Assembly (NCBI GenBank): GCA_022575985.1
Contig: JAKSXM010000147.1
Span: forward strand, 19,130,001 to 19,194,000
DNA from: Anagrus nilaparvatae
Lineage: Eukaryota > Arthropoda > Insecta > Hymenoptera > Mymaridae
Reading direction: 5' to 3'
Length of the DNA stretch: 64,000 nt
The translations under genes were made by a program, and so were the position numbers. The notes below the pieces were generated by a model that did no database searches, was not told where the DNA came from, and saw only the letters and a list, made by a program, of their open reading frames with translations. Positions 1-11,606 of the stretch are shown here, in pieces. The first letter of the stretch is position 1, and each line of letters opens with the position of its first letter.

Positions 1-141
1 AAAAGATTGGAAACTTGGAGCTTATACAAAATTCTTAAGACCTATAAAACTCACTTAAAAAAGTAGCCAATTTTATCATAAGTTTTTTGGATAATTTCGT
101 GTTCCGAATGTATTGTAATCTCATTGAAAGTGAAAATTTAG

Positions 142-1335
142 TTCCTTGCGAAACGTACGTTGACTTGCAGATGGGGTCTTCCGATTGAGCTGTAACTTTG
201 CACAGGTGTTTATACATATAAAATGTCCTCACTCCCCAATTTTTACGACTTCAAATCAATTCTAGCCGTCTCTGTGAATTTTTGAAATTTTGGACCGATT
301 TTAAAGCTCTCAGTCACCAATTTTTGCTTCATTATATAAAAGCCTACAGAATTCTTAAAAAAATTATTCGAAAATAGATTTCGATCGGAAATTTCCCTGG
401 ATATCCGAATTTCTAACCCATTTTTTAACATTTTTACGTGGAAAGCCGGAAAATCGGAAAATGTGAGCCGTCCCAGCTGTAAGTAGCTCAAAACCCGTCA
501 CTTCAAATAACTTCAAACTGGGGGTGGAGACAGAGTTTTGCATATACTTTCACCTGGTATTAATACGGGTTTGACTTTTTTTAAATAGGGGAAAGTTATA
601 ACGATAATAAGTGAAATTTTCCGATTTTGAAAGTGCAATTTTAGCTAAAAAAACTATATTTTTATGCAAATTCAGGCAAAAACCTATTTCATATGTAAAA
701 TTTATCATAAAATAAACTTTTTTTATATTTTTTAAAACATTTTTTATTTTTATTTAATAAATTTTACAAAATAATGCTGTTTATAAAAAGCATTATTTAT
801 ACAATGTATTGTACGAATCTTTCTTTGCCAAAACAGCAATGGTTGACAGGTGGAGTCGTTGGATCGGCCTCAAAATTTCCCCATGATTTTATAATACTAA
901 GACAGGAAAATCCTGAAATTTTCAGCCCTCTTGGTCTTAAACAGCCCGAGTTATGCCCAATCAAACTCATTGGGTGGTTCTCATTCAGCGTTGGTGATTT
1001 TTGAGAAAATGCTTTTGGAAAAACCGAAATAACTCTTTTGCCGCCATTTTTTTTTGAAAAATTTTTTTTTGAAAATTTACTTCAACCGAAATTTCATCTA
1101 ACTAGCTATAAAATAATTTCTATTTCGGCCAATAAGGATCGATTTCAGTTTATTTTAGATTATTAAAACACGTTTTCCCATTTTCATAATTTCAAAAATT
1201 CAGAGAGACGGCTAGAATTGATTTGAAGTCGTAAAAATTGGGGAGTGAGGACATTTTATATGTATAAACACCTGTGCAAAGTTACAGCTCAATCGGAAGA
1301 CCCCATCTGCAAGTCAACGAACGTTTCGCATGGAA
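142..1335. mobile_element. Foldback/TIR element, ~1.2 kb, non-coding
   Basis: Positions ~142-290 reappear as reverse complement at ~1,187-1,335 with few mismatches. The shared ends are TTCC(T/A)TGCGAAACGT. The short open frames inside are shadows of the arms; no transposase is present. Target duplication is not clear. It lies in a shot intron. Confidence 0.75.
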
Positions 1336-2660
1336 TCAGCCTGAAGTTATTACATTTAATTTAAATCTTTAATGAAAAAAGTACAATAAAATAGTTTCAA
1401 TTACTTTATTTAAAAAAAGAAGAAAATGAAAATAAATACTTGTCGACTTTTTTAGTATTATTCTATTAGAAATGGCATTTACCCTTTACAATTACCCCGT
1501 ATTTCCCAATTAGGGTTTATATTTCTTAATACTTCCTTACCATATATTTAGAAAATGTAAATTATTAATCAAGCTTAGCTCAACTTCTGAAATATTGCAA
1601 AAAAACTTTTAAAATGGAGTAATTTTTGGTTATTTCCAGGGTTCTCTAAAAATTTACATCTACTTATTCCGATTAACAGATCCAAAAAATCAGCTATAGT
1701 AAAAATAAACCTCCCCTCTATTGAATTCTTTATTCAAACCCCTTTCCTGCACTTTGACTACATATTATATATTTAGTAGAAATAGTTTTGGTTCTAAAAA
1801 TTTCGGTAATAAACAGACATGCTTTTTTTTTGAATAATTAATTTATAACAGACGAGGTAATCTATTTCTCAATTTTTAAAACGATGTGAAGTAAGGATTC
1901 CAAAAATCTTAATTTTTCTATACCAAATTAAATATACTAAAACTTTGTCAATTTCCTGTGTAGGTTTTATGAGTTTCAAAGATTCGGGATAAGCAGTAAA
2001 TTTTCAAAAAAATTATAATTTACTTCTGGTTCATTGTTTTTTCAGCAAATATGATGATTGAAAGCATGAGTCCTATTTTTATCGCTACTATAGCGAATTC
2101 ATATCGTGAAAATATCTTAATGAAAAGAGATTTCATAATTTGTTTAGTCTATTTAAATTGTTTCTGCTCATAATATATTTTACGCAATTATTGAAGTGAA
2201 AAATTCCATAGCAATTTTGTTGAAAACAAAATTTTAAGATACTACGAGAAATTTTGTAAAAAGGGTAACGTTACGTTTGATGTTCGTTACCCGAGTTCTA
2301 TATAATATATATCATACATATACATTATGATAGATATATAGAATATATAGAATAGAAAAGCAAAGAGAATTAAGCGCTATTATATCTTTGTTCTCTCCCT
2401 GCTTTATATTCTTCTTCTTATTAATACAAGTATATAGGCATTTGTGTATTCGCCAGCATGTTTTTAGTTTGTTTTTTATTATTTTTTTATTTTATGAAGA
2501 GTTAATTTTTTAAGATTTATTAAATAGTAACAACAGTTTTCAGACTTTAAGTTTTCACTTCTCTAGGGCGTCCCGTGACGTGCTTACCAGGATTTTTAAG
2601 CTGCATATATATTTACACGCAAGAGATTATATATTTTTCGATTTTTTTTTGAGTACTTAA
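1336..2660. other. Intronic AT-rich sequence, nothing recognised
   Basis: Low-complexity AT-rich DNA with a short AT dinucleotide-rich tract near 2,300-2,360. No coding similarity, inverted repeat or RNA gene was seen. Confidence 0.5.
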
Positions 2661-2667
2661 TTAATTT

Positions 2668-2850
2668 TTTACCCTCTCTGGCATAAAACTCGTGCGTAAA
2701 GAATTTTTTGAACTCGTTCTACGCCTAGGTGGGCAAAAAATAGTGTAAGCACCATGGGCGAAATACTTTAGACACGAGCGTGAACACATATCACTCGTCC
2801 TAGTACTCACGCTAGTGCCGAAACTTTTAAGCCCTTGATACTTAATAATA
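2668..2850 (-). repeat. Dispersed repeat (copy 1) with CACGAGCGTG core
   Basis: The reverse complement of this block recurs at 32,245-32,575 (there with an internal ~150-bp duplication), and a short related piece occurs at 39,446-39,500. Shared landmarks are the GCCCACCTAGGCGTA and CACTATTTTTTGCCC stretches. It abuts the PLE left end, so it may be part of that PLE's terminal region. Non-coding. Confidence 0.7.
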
Positions 2851-2859
2851 ATGAAAAAT

Positions 2860-3545
2860 TACCTACGTATTATCCGTCGTGTGTGACTTCGTTAACTCGT
2901 CTATACCGACGCGTTTCGAGACTCTTGTCTCATCTTCTGGGTAAAACTATTTACACTTTTTTCACTAACATAACACATAAAACACTTATTTTATTTTAAA
3001 TATTTTAAACTATGTATTTTTAAAATCATTACGAGCGCTCGCTGTGAAAGCCCGCGTGTCACTAATTTTAAAATTCAATTTTATTTTGTTTTTGGTTTTA
3101 TTCATAATGTTGTTACATGATTATTGATAGTTTATGTCGTAGTTTAAATATTTTATAGCTATATTATACAGAGTGTTAGAATTGAATTTCAACTGATCAT
3201 TTAGTATGTTGCCCTTATGTGTTAAATCTTTAAAAGCCCTGTATATTTCAAACTCTTCATGTGCATCCATTATTGGTCCCTTTTCACAGATAAAAAGTGG
3301 TGTCATATTTTCCTCCAAATTTGTGCAATAATGTTTTTCGCTGAGTAGATGTTTGGCGAAATTGGATCTTTTTTTATCTATGCTTGGTCTGACGCTGTGA
3401 AGTAGAATATTTTGTTCTTTTCTTATCTACCACGGCACATTGGTGGTACATATTCTGGATATATCTTGGAAAATTTTCTACCCGTTTGCCCAATATAAAA
3501 ACTATCGCAGTCATTACATGATAATTTATAAAGCGTATAAAACAT
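2860..3545 (-). repeat. Inverted terminal copy of Penelope-like element 1
   Basis: Positions ~3,121-3,540 are the reverse complement of the element's own 3' end (~5,570-5,870): the end of the GIY-YIG domain and the coding tail are present in inverted orientation. PLEs are known for such inverted pseudo-LTRs. At 2,908-2,940 (minus strand) there is a hammerhead-like motif: a GAGAC/GTCTC stem with AAGA loop followed by GAAACGCGTC. One core base is changed (U4 to A). Confidence 0.75.
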
Positions 3546-3555
3546 CATATCACAC

Positions 3556-5872
3556 CGAATTACATCAAAATAAATATAGCTAATAAATCGGTAACTGCAA
3601 GGAGTATATTAAAGAAAGCTAAAATAGAATGGTTAAAAGCTGAAATCAAACAACTATATAAAAAGAAGTGTGTTCTTAATAAAAAACTACTGAATCGCCA
3701 TCTTAGAATGCTCAATAATATTCATAATTCTATAATAGATGACATACTTAACGTAAGTATGTAACACACATATAAATAAGATTATAAATTGCACACTCGT
3801 TTCGCATAAGAAAAAGTTCAAAAATCTTTTAAATGCCCAACAAAACAAAGAAATAATAATAAATAATAATAATAATAATAACAATAATAATAACAACATT
3901 TGTAAACATAAATTTTATCCGTGACTTATTAATTTAACATCTATTGAATTCACAAGTGCAGAAATGAATATTCTAAACAAGGGATTAAAATATAACATTC
4001 CAGATAATCCCCAAGATAATATAAAAATAAAAAATGAAATAATAAACACAGAAGCCACCATAAAAACAGTTAGACATCAAAATATTCAAAAGAATGTTCG
4101 CGAAATAATAAGTCAAAAAATAAACACACAATTAAATAGCATCACAGTAGAAAATACACAAAATAATAATAGATATAAACATTTATCCAATAAATATAAA
4201 AGTGAATTAAAAATAATCAAACAAATTAAACGCAAATTACAAGATAACAATGCACACATCACTAAGGCAGATAAAGGCGATACCATAGTCATTATATACA
4301 AAGAGGAGTATAACAATAAAGCAACCAACTTTTTTGTAAAAAACGACATCACTCAACTAGAAAAAGATCAAACCAATGATTATGTTATAGAATTAAACAG
4401 AAAAATTGAGACAAAGAAATACATTTTAAGTAGTTCGGATAAACATCATTTAAAAGCAATAAAGGCGTCTGCTCCACAATTCATTCGACTACCAAAGGCA
4501 CACAAAGACGGCATACCCATTAAACCGGTATGTAACCGAAAAACAGCTCCCACATATAAAACCGAAAAATACTTACTAAAAATTTTGTCTGACAACATAC
4601 AGCTCAGTAATAATCATAGTGTTAAAAATAGCATTTCGGTAATAAATAAAATAAAAAATTGAAAAGTACTACCATCATATAAAATTGCATCACTAGATAT
4701 AGTAAATCTATATACTAATGTTCCTGTATGCGAAGCTATTGAAATTACTACTATAGAAAAAACATCCTAATTAAAAATAGTCAATTAACCAGCTTAGAAA
4801 TTCATGAGATTATTGACCTACTCGACTCTGTACTTTAGTGGTTGTTATTATAGACAAAATGAAGGTTTAGCCATGGGATCACCATTATCAGGCTTTCTTG
4901 CAGATGTTTACCTGAATAACTACGAACAAAAACATCTGTTCTTGAACAACAATTCATATACTAACAACATCATTTTTTATACACGATATGTGGATGACAC
5001 CCTTATCATATATAATGGCTCTGATAGACAACTGGATAAACTAGTAACATATCTAAACAACATAAATAGTTACATGAAATTTACCTTGGAGGTTGAGCAA
5101 GAAAATGAACTTAATTTTCTAGATTTTAGTCTATCAAAGAACTTTGATGAGAAAAAATTTGAATTTGACATCTACAGAAAACCAACGACCACGAATCTAG
5201 TAATACCAGCTGACTCTCATCATCCCCGGCCCCAAAAAATGGAAAGCTTCAATGCATTCGTTCACAGACTCCTCACCATCCCTCTTAGTGAGGAAAATTT
5301 CAAAAAAGAAGTAAGCACTATAAAACACATAGCCACTTCTAACGGCTACAATAGTAATATAGTAAAAAAGCTTATCAATAAACACCAAAGTCATAAGAAT
5401 GATTATAATTACTACAGGTTCTAAATACGTATCAACTAGTTATGGAAATTTCACGCCATACATACTTGTTAACACACTTAAAAAATGCAACATCAACGTT
5501 GGGTTCAAGACCAATAACAAACTATCAAAGCTGTTAAGAGATAACAATAAAGTACCTATAGAAGATAAATCTGGCGTGTATAAATTATCATGTAATGACT
5601 GCGATAGTTTTTATACTGGGCAAACGGGTAGAAAATTTTCCAAGAGATATCCAGAATATGTACCACCAATGTGCCAAGATGTAGATAAGAAAAGAACAAA
5701 ATATTCTACATACACAGCGTCAGACCAAGACATAGATAAAAAAAGATCCAATTTCGCCAAACATCTACTCAGCGAAAAACATTATTGCACAAATTTGGAG
5801 GAAAATATGACACTTTTTTATCTGTGAAAAGGGACCAATAATGGATGCACATGAAGAGTTTGAAATATACAA
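3556..5872 (+). pseudogene. Penelope-like retroelement 1: RT plus GIY-YIG endonuclease, decayed
   Basis: Degenerate single-gene retroelement. In order: an N-terminal helical region (~3,600-3,960, with a frame change), KAHKDGIPIKP (RT-zone start, ~4,495), SLDIVNLYTNVP (~4,690; first catalytic Asp), GLAMGSPLSGFLADVYLNNY (~4,866), YTRYVDDTLII (~4,980; catalytic YVDD), FLDFS (~5,120), FDIYRKPTTTN (~5,165), then a GIY-YIG-type domain VYKLSCNDCDSFYTGQTGR (~5,577) and a C-terminal SNFAKHLLSEKHYCTN. Penelope elements pair exactly this telomerase-like RT with a GIY-YIG nuclease. It is broken by an in-frame stop at 4,660-4,662, a frameshift near 4,760-4,800 and another near 5,400. It is truncated at ~5,872, where the right pseudo-LTR should follow. 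Dead copy. Confidence 0.88.
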
Positions 5873-6683
5873 TTCGGAAATGCAAGCTACAATATTTGGC
5901 CCATAACTCTGAATCTGTCAGAAATAAATTAAAATAAACAATTTCATCATTTTTGGTGACCCGAAAAACATGCGGAATGCCCTTTTAAAATAATTTTTAA
6001 ACCTTTTTTAGTCTGCAGCAAGTTTTTGACGTCAAAAAATGTATAATTTTAAGTATTTTAATCACTGAAATTACCCCTTACTTTCTCCTTAAAAAAATAA
6101 TTCAAAATAAATAATTCCATAATTTTTAGCAACCAAAAAAAGTAGGAAATACCTCCTGAAATTTTATTTTTATGCTGCCTTTTTAATTTAGCAGCTTTTC
6201 ACCCACCCGACGATCCTGAGCCATTTTTCAAAAATCAAAAATGCTTCGGCGTTGTTCAACGACTAAATATTTTTAGATGCAGTTTAGCTAGAATTTTTTT
6301 TAAATAAAATGCCACCCAAAAACGCTTGAGCAGCTTAAAAAAATCGAAAAAACGTTTTGTTGTCATGTACAATTCATTGCGTTGAAAAATTTACAATTTT
6401 AGTAAATGTTAGATTTAATATTAGATTGTTAATATTAGAATCGGTATTAGCATTAATATAAAAATTTATAACTGGGGTTGCCAATGATAATGCTAGTGAA
6501 AAAAGAAAGTATTAAAGCAAATAGACATAATAAAAGAAAAAGCTTTTAAGATAAAAAAGAAAATATTTTGAAGATTTTCAGAAGGTGCCTAGGTTCAGTG
6601 GCCAACCTGCAATCACTAAAACAATATTTAAATATTATGGATAATAATTATTAAATTATTTTATTTAAAATTTTTTAAGAAAT
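5873..6683. other. Unassigned intronic sequence
   Basis: AT-rich; two loosely similar stretches (5,940-5,990 and 6,108-6,160) hint at an old duplicated repeat. No coding region was recognised. Confidence 0.4.
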
Positions 6684-8196
6684 TCAAAAATAAGCTTTAA
6701 AAAGTTGAAATGATGGACTTTTCTTGGTCGTACCTTCATCGTCTAAAATTTCCTCATTTGGAAGAGTTTTAAAATTATTTCTAAAATTTTTGAAGAATCT
6801 GGTCTTTTTGATTTTTGAGAATGCTGACTCAACTTCATATAAAGTGGAGCATAATCTGCTAAAGCAATCGTTTGCTCTAAATAAATAGCATTTTAATCTA
6901 TATCTGAAGTTGAGGGCTGAAAGATAGTATTTGGTTGCACCTTGCACTCTGATATGAGCAAAAAAGTTTTCTAAGCAGCCCTGATTTAACTTAATTGTTA
7001 ATAAATACTACACTTTTAAATTTTTATCTTTTTTTAAATAAAAAAGCATTTCTGGTAATACCATGCAATTTATAATAATTCCCTTTTGAAATGGAAATGG
7101 TGCTTTCTTTAAATTGCTCTTGGAGGTTTCAAATTTTAATTGCTTAACTTTGTTTATAACTTTTTTTAAAATATCATTTTGGGCTAGAGTTTTCTTCTAG
7201 ATTTTTATTTCTATAAGCATCTTTTGAAATATTACCATTAAATATATGAAATCAGTCGTTAAAAGTTTAACGCCTTCATAAGCAGCATCCCAGTCTTTAT
7301 AAGTTAATAATACATTCTCTCCAGACTATTTTATATCTTTTGACGTAGTGTTGGATAAAAGCTTAGCTGCAGGTGATACTCTTTGGCGTTTTGCTCCTTC
7401 TGCGTCAATTTGATCTTGTGTTAATTTAAAAGCTACTCTTAATTCACAGCTTTCATGTAAGCGCTTGAGTTCCTCAAAAACTTGTTTGGTAACATGCTTG
7501 GTTTCAATTTCTCCTTCCATTGTCATTTCTCAAAAAATATACCCTTTATCTAACAAATGATTTCGACATAGTTTTATAAGGTGAGGTGGATCAGTAAAAA
7601 CGAAAACTTTTAGGATCCTAAGGATGTTTAAAGATACCATTATTGTTAGCTGCAGAAGCAAGATTATAACTTTTGAAGGCATAACCATTACTTTTACCAA
7701 GATCAGTTACAACTGCAACTATAGTGTATCTACTGTCATACAATTGACTTATAACCTGTTTTACAATTAGCTTGGCAAGCGGCTGATCAAATATATAATA
7801 AATAGGTTGTTTCCAATTAGAGAACAAGCCCCTAACAATTCCAACTTTAGCAGTCTTACTTCCTCCAACTACTTGTTCCAATTTTCTATAAATCTCCAAT
7901 TGTTGTGAAGTATAAATTATATCGAAAGACAATATTAGAATTTTTCAAAATATTTCATAAATAAAGTATTTTTCTTCATAACTTGCATTAAACTGAGAAC
8001 TCCTTTAGTTAAATCCAAAGGTGCAGAGTATTTATTTAAAGTTGACATTGCTTGAAATAGGTAATTTTTTTTTACAAATATCGATAGCCTTTTGGACCAA
8101 GGCTGCAAAAACTAATACAAATAGTGTCCATATCCCACATAATATTCTTTTTACTTGGATGAAGTAATTTTTCTGTTTTATATTAAAAACTTATAA

Positions 8197-8853
8197 CTGG
8201 TTTGTGTAAACACAACCTAAATGCATGGAACATGTTTACTTCCAGCTGAGGACTAGGTATAATATAAATGTTACTCAACATTACAATACAATTTTCTAAT
8301 TTTATAATTTGTAATTATCACCTTACTAGCTGTTAAGATTCTAAACTTAAACTATTTTGATTCCCTAAATCTGAATTATTCTAAGTCCCTTAATCAATAT
8401 TATTCCAAGTCCCTAAATCGATATTATTTTAAGTCCATAAACCTGTATTATCTTAAGTCCTTAAGCTCAGATTTTTCAAAGTCTCCTAATTATTCTAAGT
8501 TTCATTTAACCCCCCTTAAATAGTACAAATTTGACCACTCCCCTTAAACAGGACATATTTGACCACCCCCCTTAAACAGGACATATTTTACCAACCCCCT
8601 TAAATAGGACATATTTGACCAACCCCCTTAAATAGGATATATTTGACCATCCCCCTTAAATATGACATATTTGACCATCCCCTTTAAATAGGACATATTT
8701 GAACATCCCCCTTAAATAGGACAAATTTGACCATCCCCCTTAAATAGGACATATTTGACCACCCCCCTTAAATAGGACAAATTTGACCCCCCCCCCCCCC
8801 CCTTAATTTTCAAGTTCTGAAGTACCCCCTCCCTATAAACATGTTCCATGTTA
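8197..8853. mobile_element. Minisatellite-bearing element, copy A (inside P-element intron)
   Basis: Bounded by GCATGGAACATGTT on the left (8,223) and AACATGTTCCATGTT on the right (8,838). Outside the left end is a near-palindrome GGTTTGTGTAAACACAACC (8,199-8,217). Inside, in order: ~100 bp unique sequence; a degenerate AAGTCCCTAAATC repeat block (8,345-8,480); a 27-28-bp tandem array of the type CCCCCTTAAATAGGACATAT (8,505-8,790); a run of at least 17 C. It sits in the P-element intron: the second P copy at 12 kb has the same exon-intron-exon order without it. No coding capacity. Copy B is at 60,622-61,510. Confidence 0.75.
8505..8805. repeat. 27-28-bp minisatellite, about 10 units, ending in poly-C
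   Basis: Tandem units with core TTAAATAGGACATATTTGAC separated by CCACCCCC. Units vary slightly at the C run. This is the G/C-tract half of the minisatellite-bearing element copy A. Confidence 0.9.
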
Positions 8854-9479
8854 AAAATATTTCTTATTTAAAATGTAACAGATATAGAATTTATTGCAAT
8901 ATTTCCTACTGGAAGTCTCGGAAACAATGCCTTAGTTGCTAAAATTAACATGTGAATAATATTCAAAGTAATAATTATGTAATAAGATAAATAAGATAAA
9001 TTTAGTAATTAAATAAGACAAAATAAGTAATAAATAAGATTAAATAAGATTAATTAAATAAGATAAATTTAAAAGAAAAGATATATGGCTTAATTTAAAC
9101 CAAAATGGGATAAGACGACCACAAAAAACCTTTAGTAGACCTATTCTTAGCCCGGTTGTCGTTTTCAGACCAATTACTGCAATTTGATTGAAGTAAGAGT
9201 GAATTTTTCATGGTGACTAAGATAAGATTTTTGAAAAAAAAATTTTCTTACAATTTCAACATTTTTATGGTCTTTCACCAGTGTGAATTACAAAACGTTT
9301 CTTTACATTAATACTGGTAAAAATGTTTGATTTTTTTATTCACAATCAGATGCTATTTTTAATTTTTTTAAATCTTTTTATTTAAAAAAGTTTTTAAATT
9401 TATTACAACTATTCCTTTAAATTTTGCTGTTTTAATACAAGAACTCCTAAAAGCATTTTTTTCTTCAGATTTTTAATTT

Positions 9480-9911
9480 AAGTCTGATAAACCCACCCGT
9501 GGCCCACCAATAGACCTGGAACCTGCAACTTTTACCACCGACTGGGGACTCTTCTCATTCCAAGTCAAATATTCAAAGTTCTGGAATAAAATTCCCCCCT
9601 GTCTACGGGACCTGCATCTTACTCACGCTTCAAAAAAGCAATCAAACAATACATCTATAAATTAGATACTATATAGTTGATTAACAGCAGATTTTATATA
9701 CTTTCTTTCCTTTCCTTGATTCTATATTGACGCATATTTACCTATTGACGTACTAATCTATTGACTCATTAAACTTATTCTATTATACTGTATTATTTTA
9801 TAATTCTTATATTTTTTTTTATATTTTCTTTTTATTTTATTTATTATGAAAGATTTACTTATTTACTGTAACATATTGAAAGAGTGTACTATTTTTTATT
9901 TCAAAATAAAG

Positions 9912-9955
<44 letters not shown>
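9480..9955 (+). pseudogene. CR1/Jockey-type non-LTR 3' end with (ATT)n tail
   Basis: A 5'-truncated retrotransposon on the + strand. The last ~65 residues of its RT polyprotein are visible: TTDWGLFSFQVKYSKFWN, then RDLHLT, then after a frameshift RFKKAIKQYIYKLD and a stop at ~9,673. The same tail (TTDWGINSFQVKYAHFWN, RFKKSIRQYLY) is encoded by the minus-strand copy at 55.8 kb, so they belong to one family. A 3' UTR follows, then AATAAAGATT and an (ATT)n tail (9,914-9,954), which abuts the poly(T) of the next element. Confidence 0.8.
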
Positions 9956-9956
<1 letters not shown>

Positions 9957-11556
9957 TTTTTTTTTTTTTTTTTTTTTTTTTATGGGAAATATGTGAATCT
10001 TACATCAGCCATGGAGTGTTTGCGGGCCTTAAAGACCCGCAAATTTCCATGACCGCCCAGTTGCACAAAGTGCACAACTGGGAGACCACCGACGAACGCG
10101 GTCGCCGGCTACGCCCCAGATTCTTACTGGATAAACACACTTTAAACCCCCTGCGCTTGTTTGTCCCAAACCGGAACTCCCTGTTCAGGTATAACTTCAG
10201 TTTGGGACGCGCAGCCTAGGCAACTGGCCGCTGCCTTCCCCCTGCCTAGTGACAGGAGAGCAATCTACGATAGAAAGCCCTCCTCCTTTTTCTTCAACAA
10301 GGTGGCCCTTACGTACTCTGCTACTTTGTTCCAGTTTTTGGAACTCCGTAGCATTTCCGGGACCACCGTCTCCGGCCTCCAAATCGGGAAGGGCGGGCGC
10401 CCCTCCGAGTAGTGAACACATTCGAAGAATGTGTGCTCTACTGTATCCTTCTCGCCTGGGCAGTGCAAGCACTCCTCTGTTGCCACCTTATGCCAATGCC
10501 TTAACATGACACGGAAATACCCGTGTCCGGTTAAGAACTGGGTAAGGTAGAAATCCACCTCCCCATGCTGTCGTCCCATCCATGCCTGCAGGTTTGAGAT
10601 CAGTCTGCGGGTCCATCGGGCATTTTCCTCTTCCTCCTTTTTCCACCGTTCCTGCCATTTTTCCATAGAGCTGGAGCGGGCGCGAGTGGATGCCACTTCG
10701 CGGTCCTCTACACTATCGTAAATGTATTTCCGCTCCAACGCTAGCAGGTCGATGGGTATGACCGATGCTACAACCTGGATCGCCTCGAGCGATACCGTAT
10801 GGTATGCGCAGGCGATCCTCAGGGCCGCTTGCCGCTGCACAGAAGATATTTTATGTCTGTACTTGGCAAATTTGGTGATATCCGCCCAGATCTCAGATCC
10901 ATAAAGCAGGACAGAGTTGACAACGGACATCAGCAATCTTCGCTTCCCGGGTTTGGGCCCTCCTATGTTGGCCATGAGCCTTGACAAGGAGGATGCGATC
11001 AACGCGGCCTTCTCACTCGACCTCTGAAATTGTTCCCAGAAGTTCAGCTTGTTATCAAGCAGAACTCCCAGGTACTTAACCGATGTCTTGGCTTGGATCG
11101 TGTGAGGGTTTCCACCATCATCGACATTTACATCGATGTCCGTGGAAATTGTTGTGCGACGGGTCAGCAGTACGATCTCCGTTTTTGGGATCGCGAGCTG
11201 GAGCCCGTGCTCGCCCATCCAGAGGTTGATCTGTCTCATGACTAGATTCAACCTCTCCTGGGTTACCTGCATGTCCCTGCCAGTGATGGTCAGAGCCACG
11301 TCGTCCGCGTACCCGATCAGAGAAGCTCCTTCCGGGAGGTGAACGCGCAACAGGCCATCGTAAAAGGCATTCCACAGGTCCGGTCCGAGAACCGAACCTT
11401 GGGCAATGCCCGCACTCAGAACCCTCTGTCGCCTGCCATCGAGCGTGTCGTAGAGCAGTCTCCGGTCCCGTAGGTAGTCCTTTATTACGTTACCCAGATA
11501 CCTGGGTATCCGGAAATCGTACTCGAGAGACCGGATCATGTCATCCCACCTGGCCG
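9956..11556 (-). mobile_element. R1-clade non-LTR retrotransposon, 5'-truncated
   Basis: Minus-strand element running from ~11,556 (5' truncation) to a poly(A) tail seen as poly(T) at 9,956-9,980. Its GC content (about half) is far above the surrounding DNA. (ATT)n lies immediately on both sides (9,914-9,954 and 11,558-11,604), so it appears to sit inside a microsatellite. The 3' UTR is 9,981-10,264. Confidence 0.85.
10265..11539 (-). CDS. RT C-terminal part of an R1-clade ORF2 (424 residues, open)
   Basis: Single open frame covering the second half of a reverse transcriptase and its C-terminal region. The palm motif IAQGSVLGPDLWNAFYD is followed by the catalytic IGYADDVAL, then the KYLGVLLDNKLNFW thumb motif, LLYGSEIWAD, and a C-terminal zinc-knuckle-like C-x2-C-x8-H-x4-C (CLHCPGEKDTVEHTFFEC). 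This layout is typical of R1/TRAS/LOA-group ORF2 proteins, which copy their RNA by target-primed reverse transcription. The N-terminal APE endonuclease and first RT motifs are missing because of 5' truncation, so it cannot be autonomous. No stop or frameshift in 424 codons suggests a fairly recent insertion. The upstream ATG is only the first Met after truncation. Confidence 0.88.
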   Translation of the reverse strand: MIRSLEYDFRIPRYLGNVIKDYLRDRRLLYDTLDGRRQRVLSAGIAQGSVLGPDLWNAFYDGLLRVHLPEGASLIGYADDVALTITGRDMQVTQERLNLVMRQINLWMGEHGLQLAIPKTEIVLLTRRTTISTDIDVNVDDGGNPHTIQAKTSVKYLGVLLDNKLNFWEQFQRSSEKAALIASSLSRLMANIGGPKPGKRRLLMSVVNSVLLYGSEIWADITKFAKYRHKISSVQRQAALRIACAYHTVSLEAIQVVASVIPIDLLALERKYIYDSVEDREVASTRARSSSMEKWQERWKKEEEENARWTRRLISNLQAWMGRQHGEVDFYLTQFLTGHGYFRVMLRHWHKVATEECLHCPGEKDTVEHTFFECVHYSEGRPPFPIWRPETVVPEMLRSSKNWNKVAEYVRATLLKKKEEGFLS

Positions 11557-11558
11557 AA

Positions 11559-11606
<48 letters not shown>

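Larger units (their letters stand above)
6684..8955 (-). pseudogene. P-element-type transposase, decayed, intron interrupted by another element
   Basis: Minus-strand remains of a P-superfamily (THAP9-like) transposase, read from high to low coordinates. A short exon 8,880-8,955 encodes ALFPRLPVGNIAIN. After an intron, ~8,185-8,120 encodes EKLLHPSKKNIMWDMD. Then 7,932-7,618 encodes GLFSNWKQPIYYIFDQPLAK and VVTDLGKSNGYAFKSY; the next piece (~7,610-7,560) has FTDPPHLIKLCRNHLLD. Positions 7,526-7,326 continue the domain, and ~7,000-6,684 gives LNQGCLENFFAHIR and the C-terminal FRYRLKCYLF. The KQP, D-x-x-PHLLK and N-Q-x-x-L-E-N-F-F motifs are hallmarks of the P transposase RNase-H-like and insertion domains. 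Several stops and frameshifts are present. No N-terminal THAP zinc finger was identified, and terminal repeats were not resolved. Confidence 0.85.

Noticed and set aside
35..491. Two minus-strand open frames in the first 500 bases
   Set aside because: They lie in and next to the arm of the 142-1,335 foldback; the same sequence recurs inverted at 1.2-1.3 kb, and there is no protein similarity.
9846..10219. Plus-strand frames with poly-Ile/Tyr and poly-Phe
   Set aside because: Translation of the (ATT)n and poly(T) junction between two retroelement tails, then antisense of the R1-like 3' UTR.
10161..11375. Several plus- and minus-strand frames of 60-91 codons
   Set aside because: Shadow frames of the GC-rich R1-clade reverse transcriptase at 10,265-11,539.
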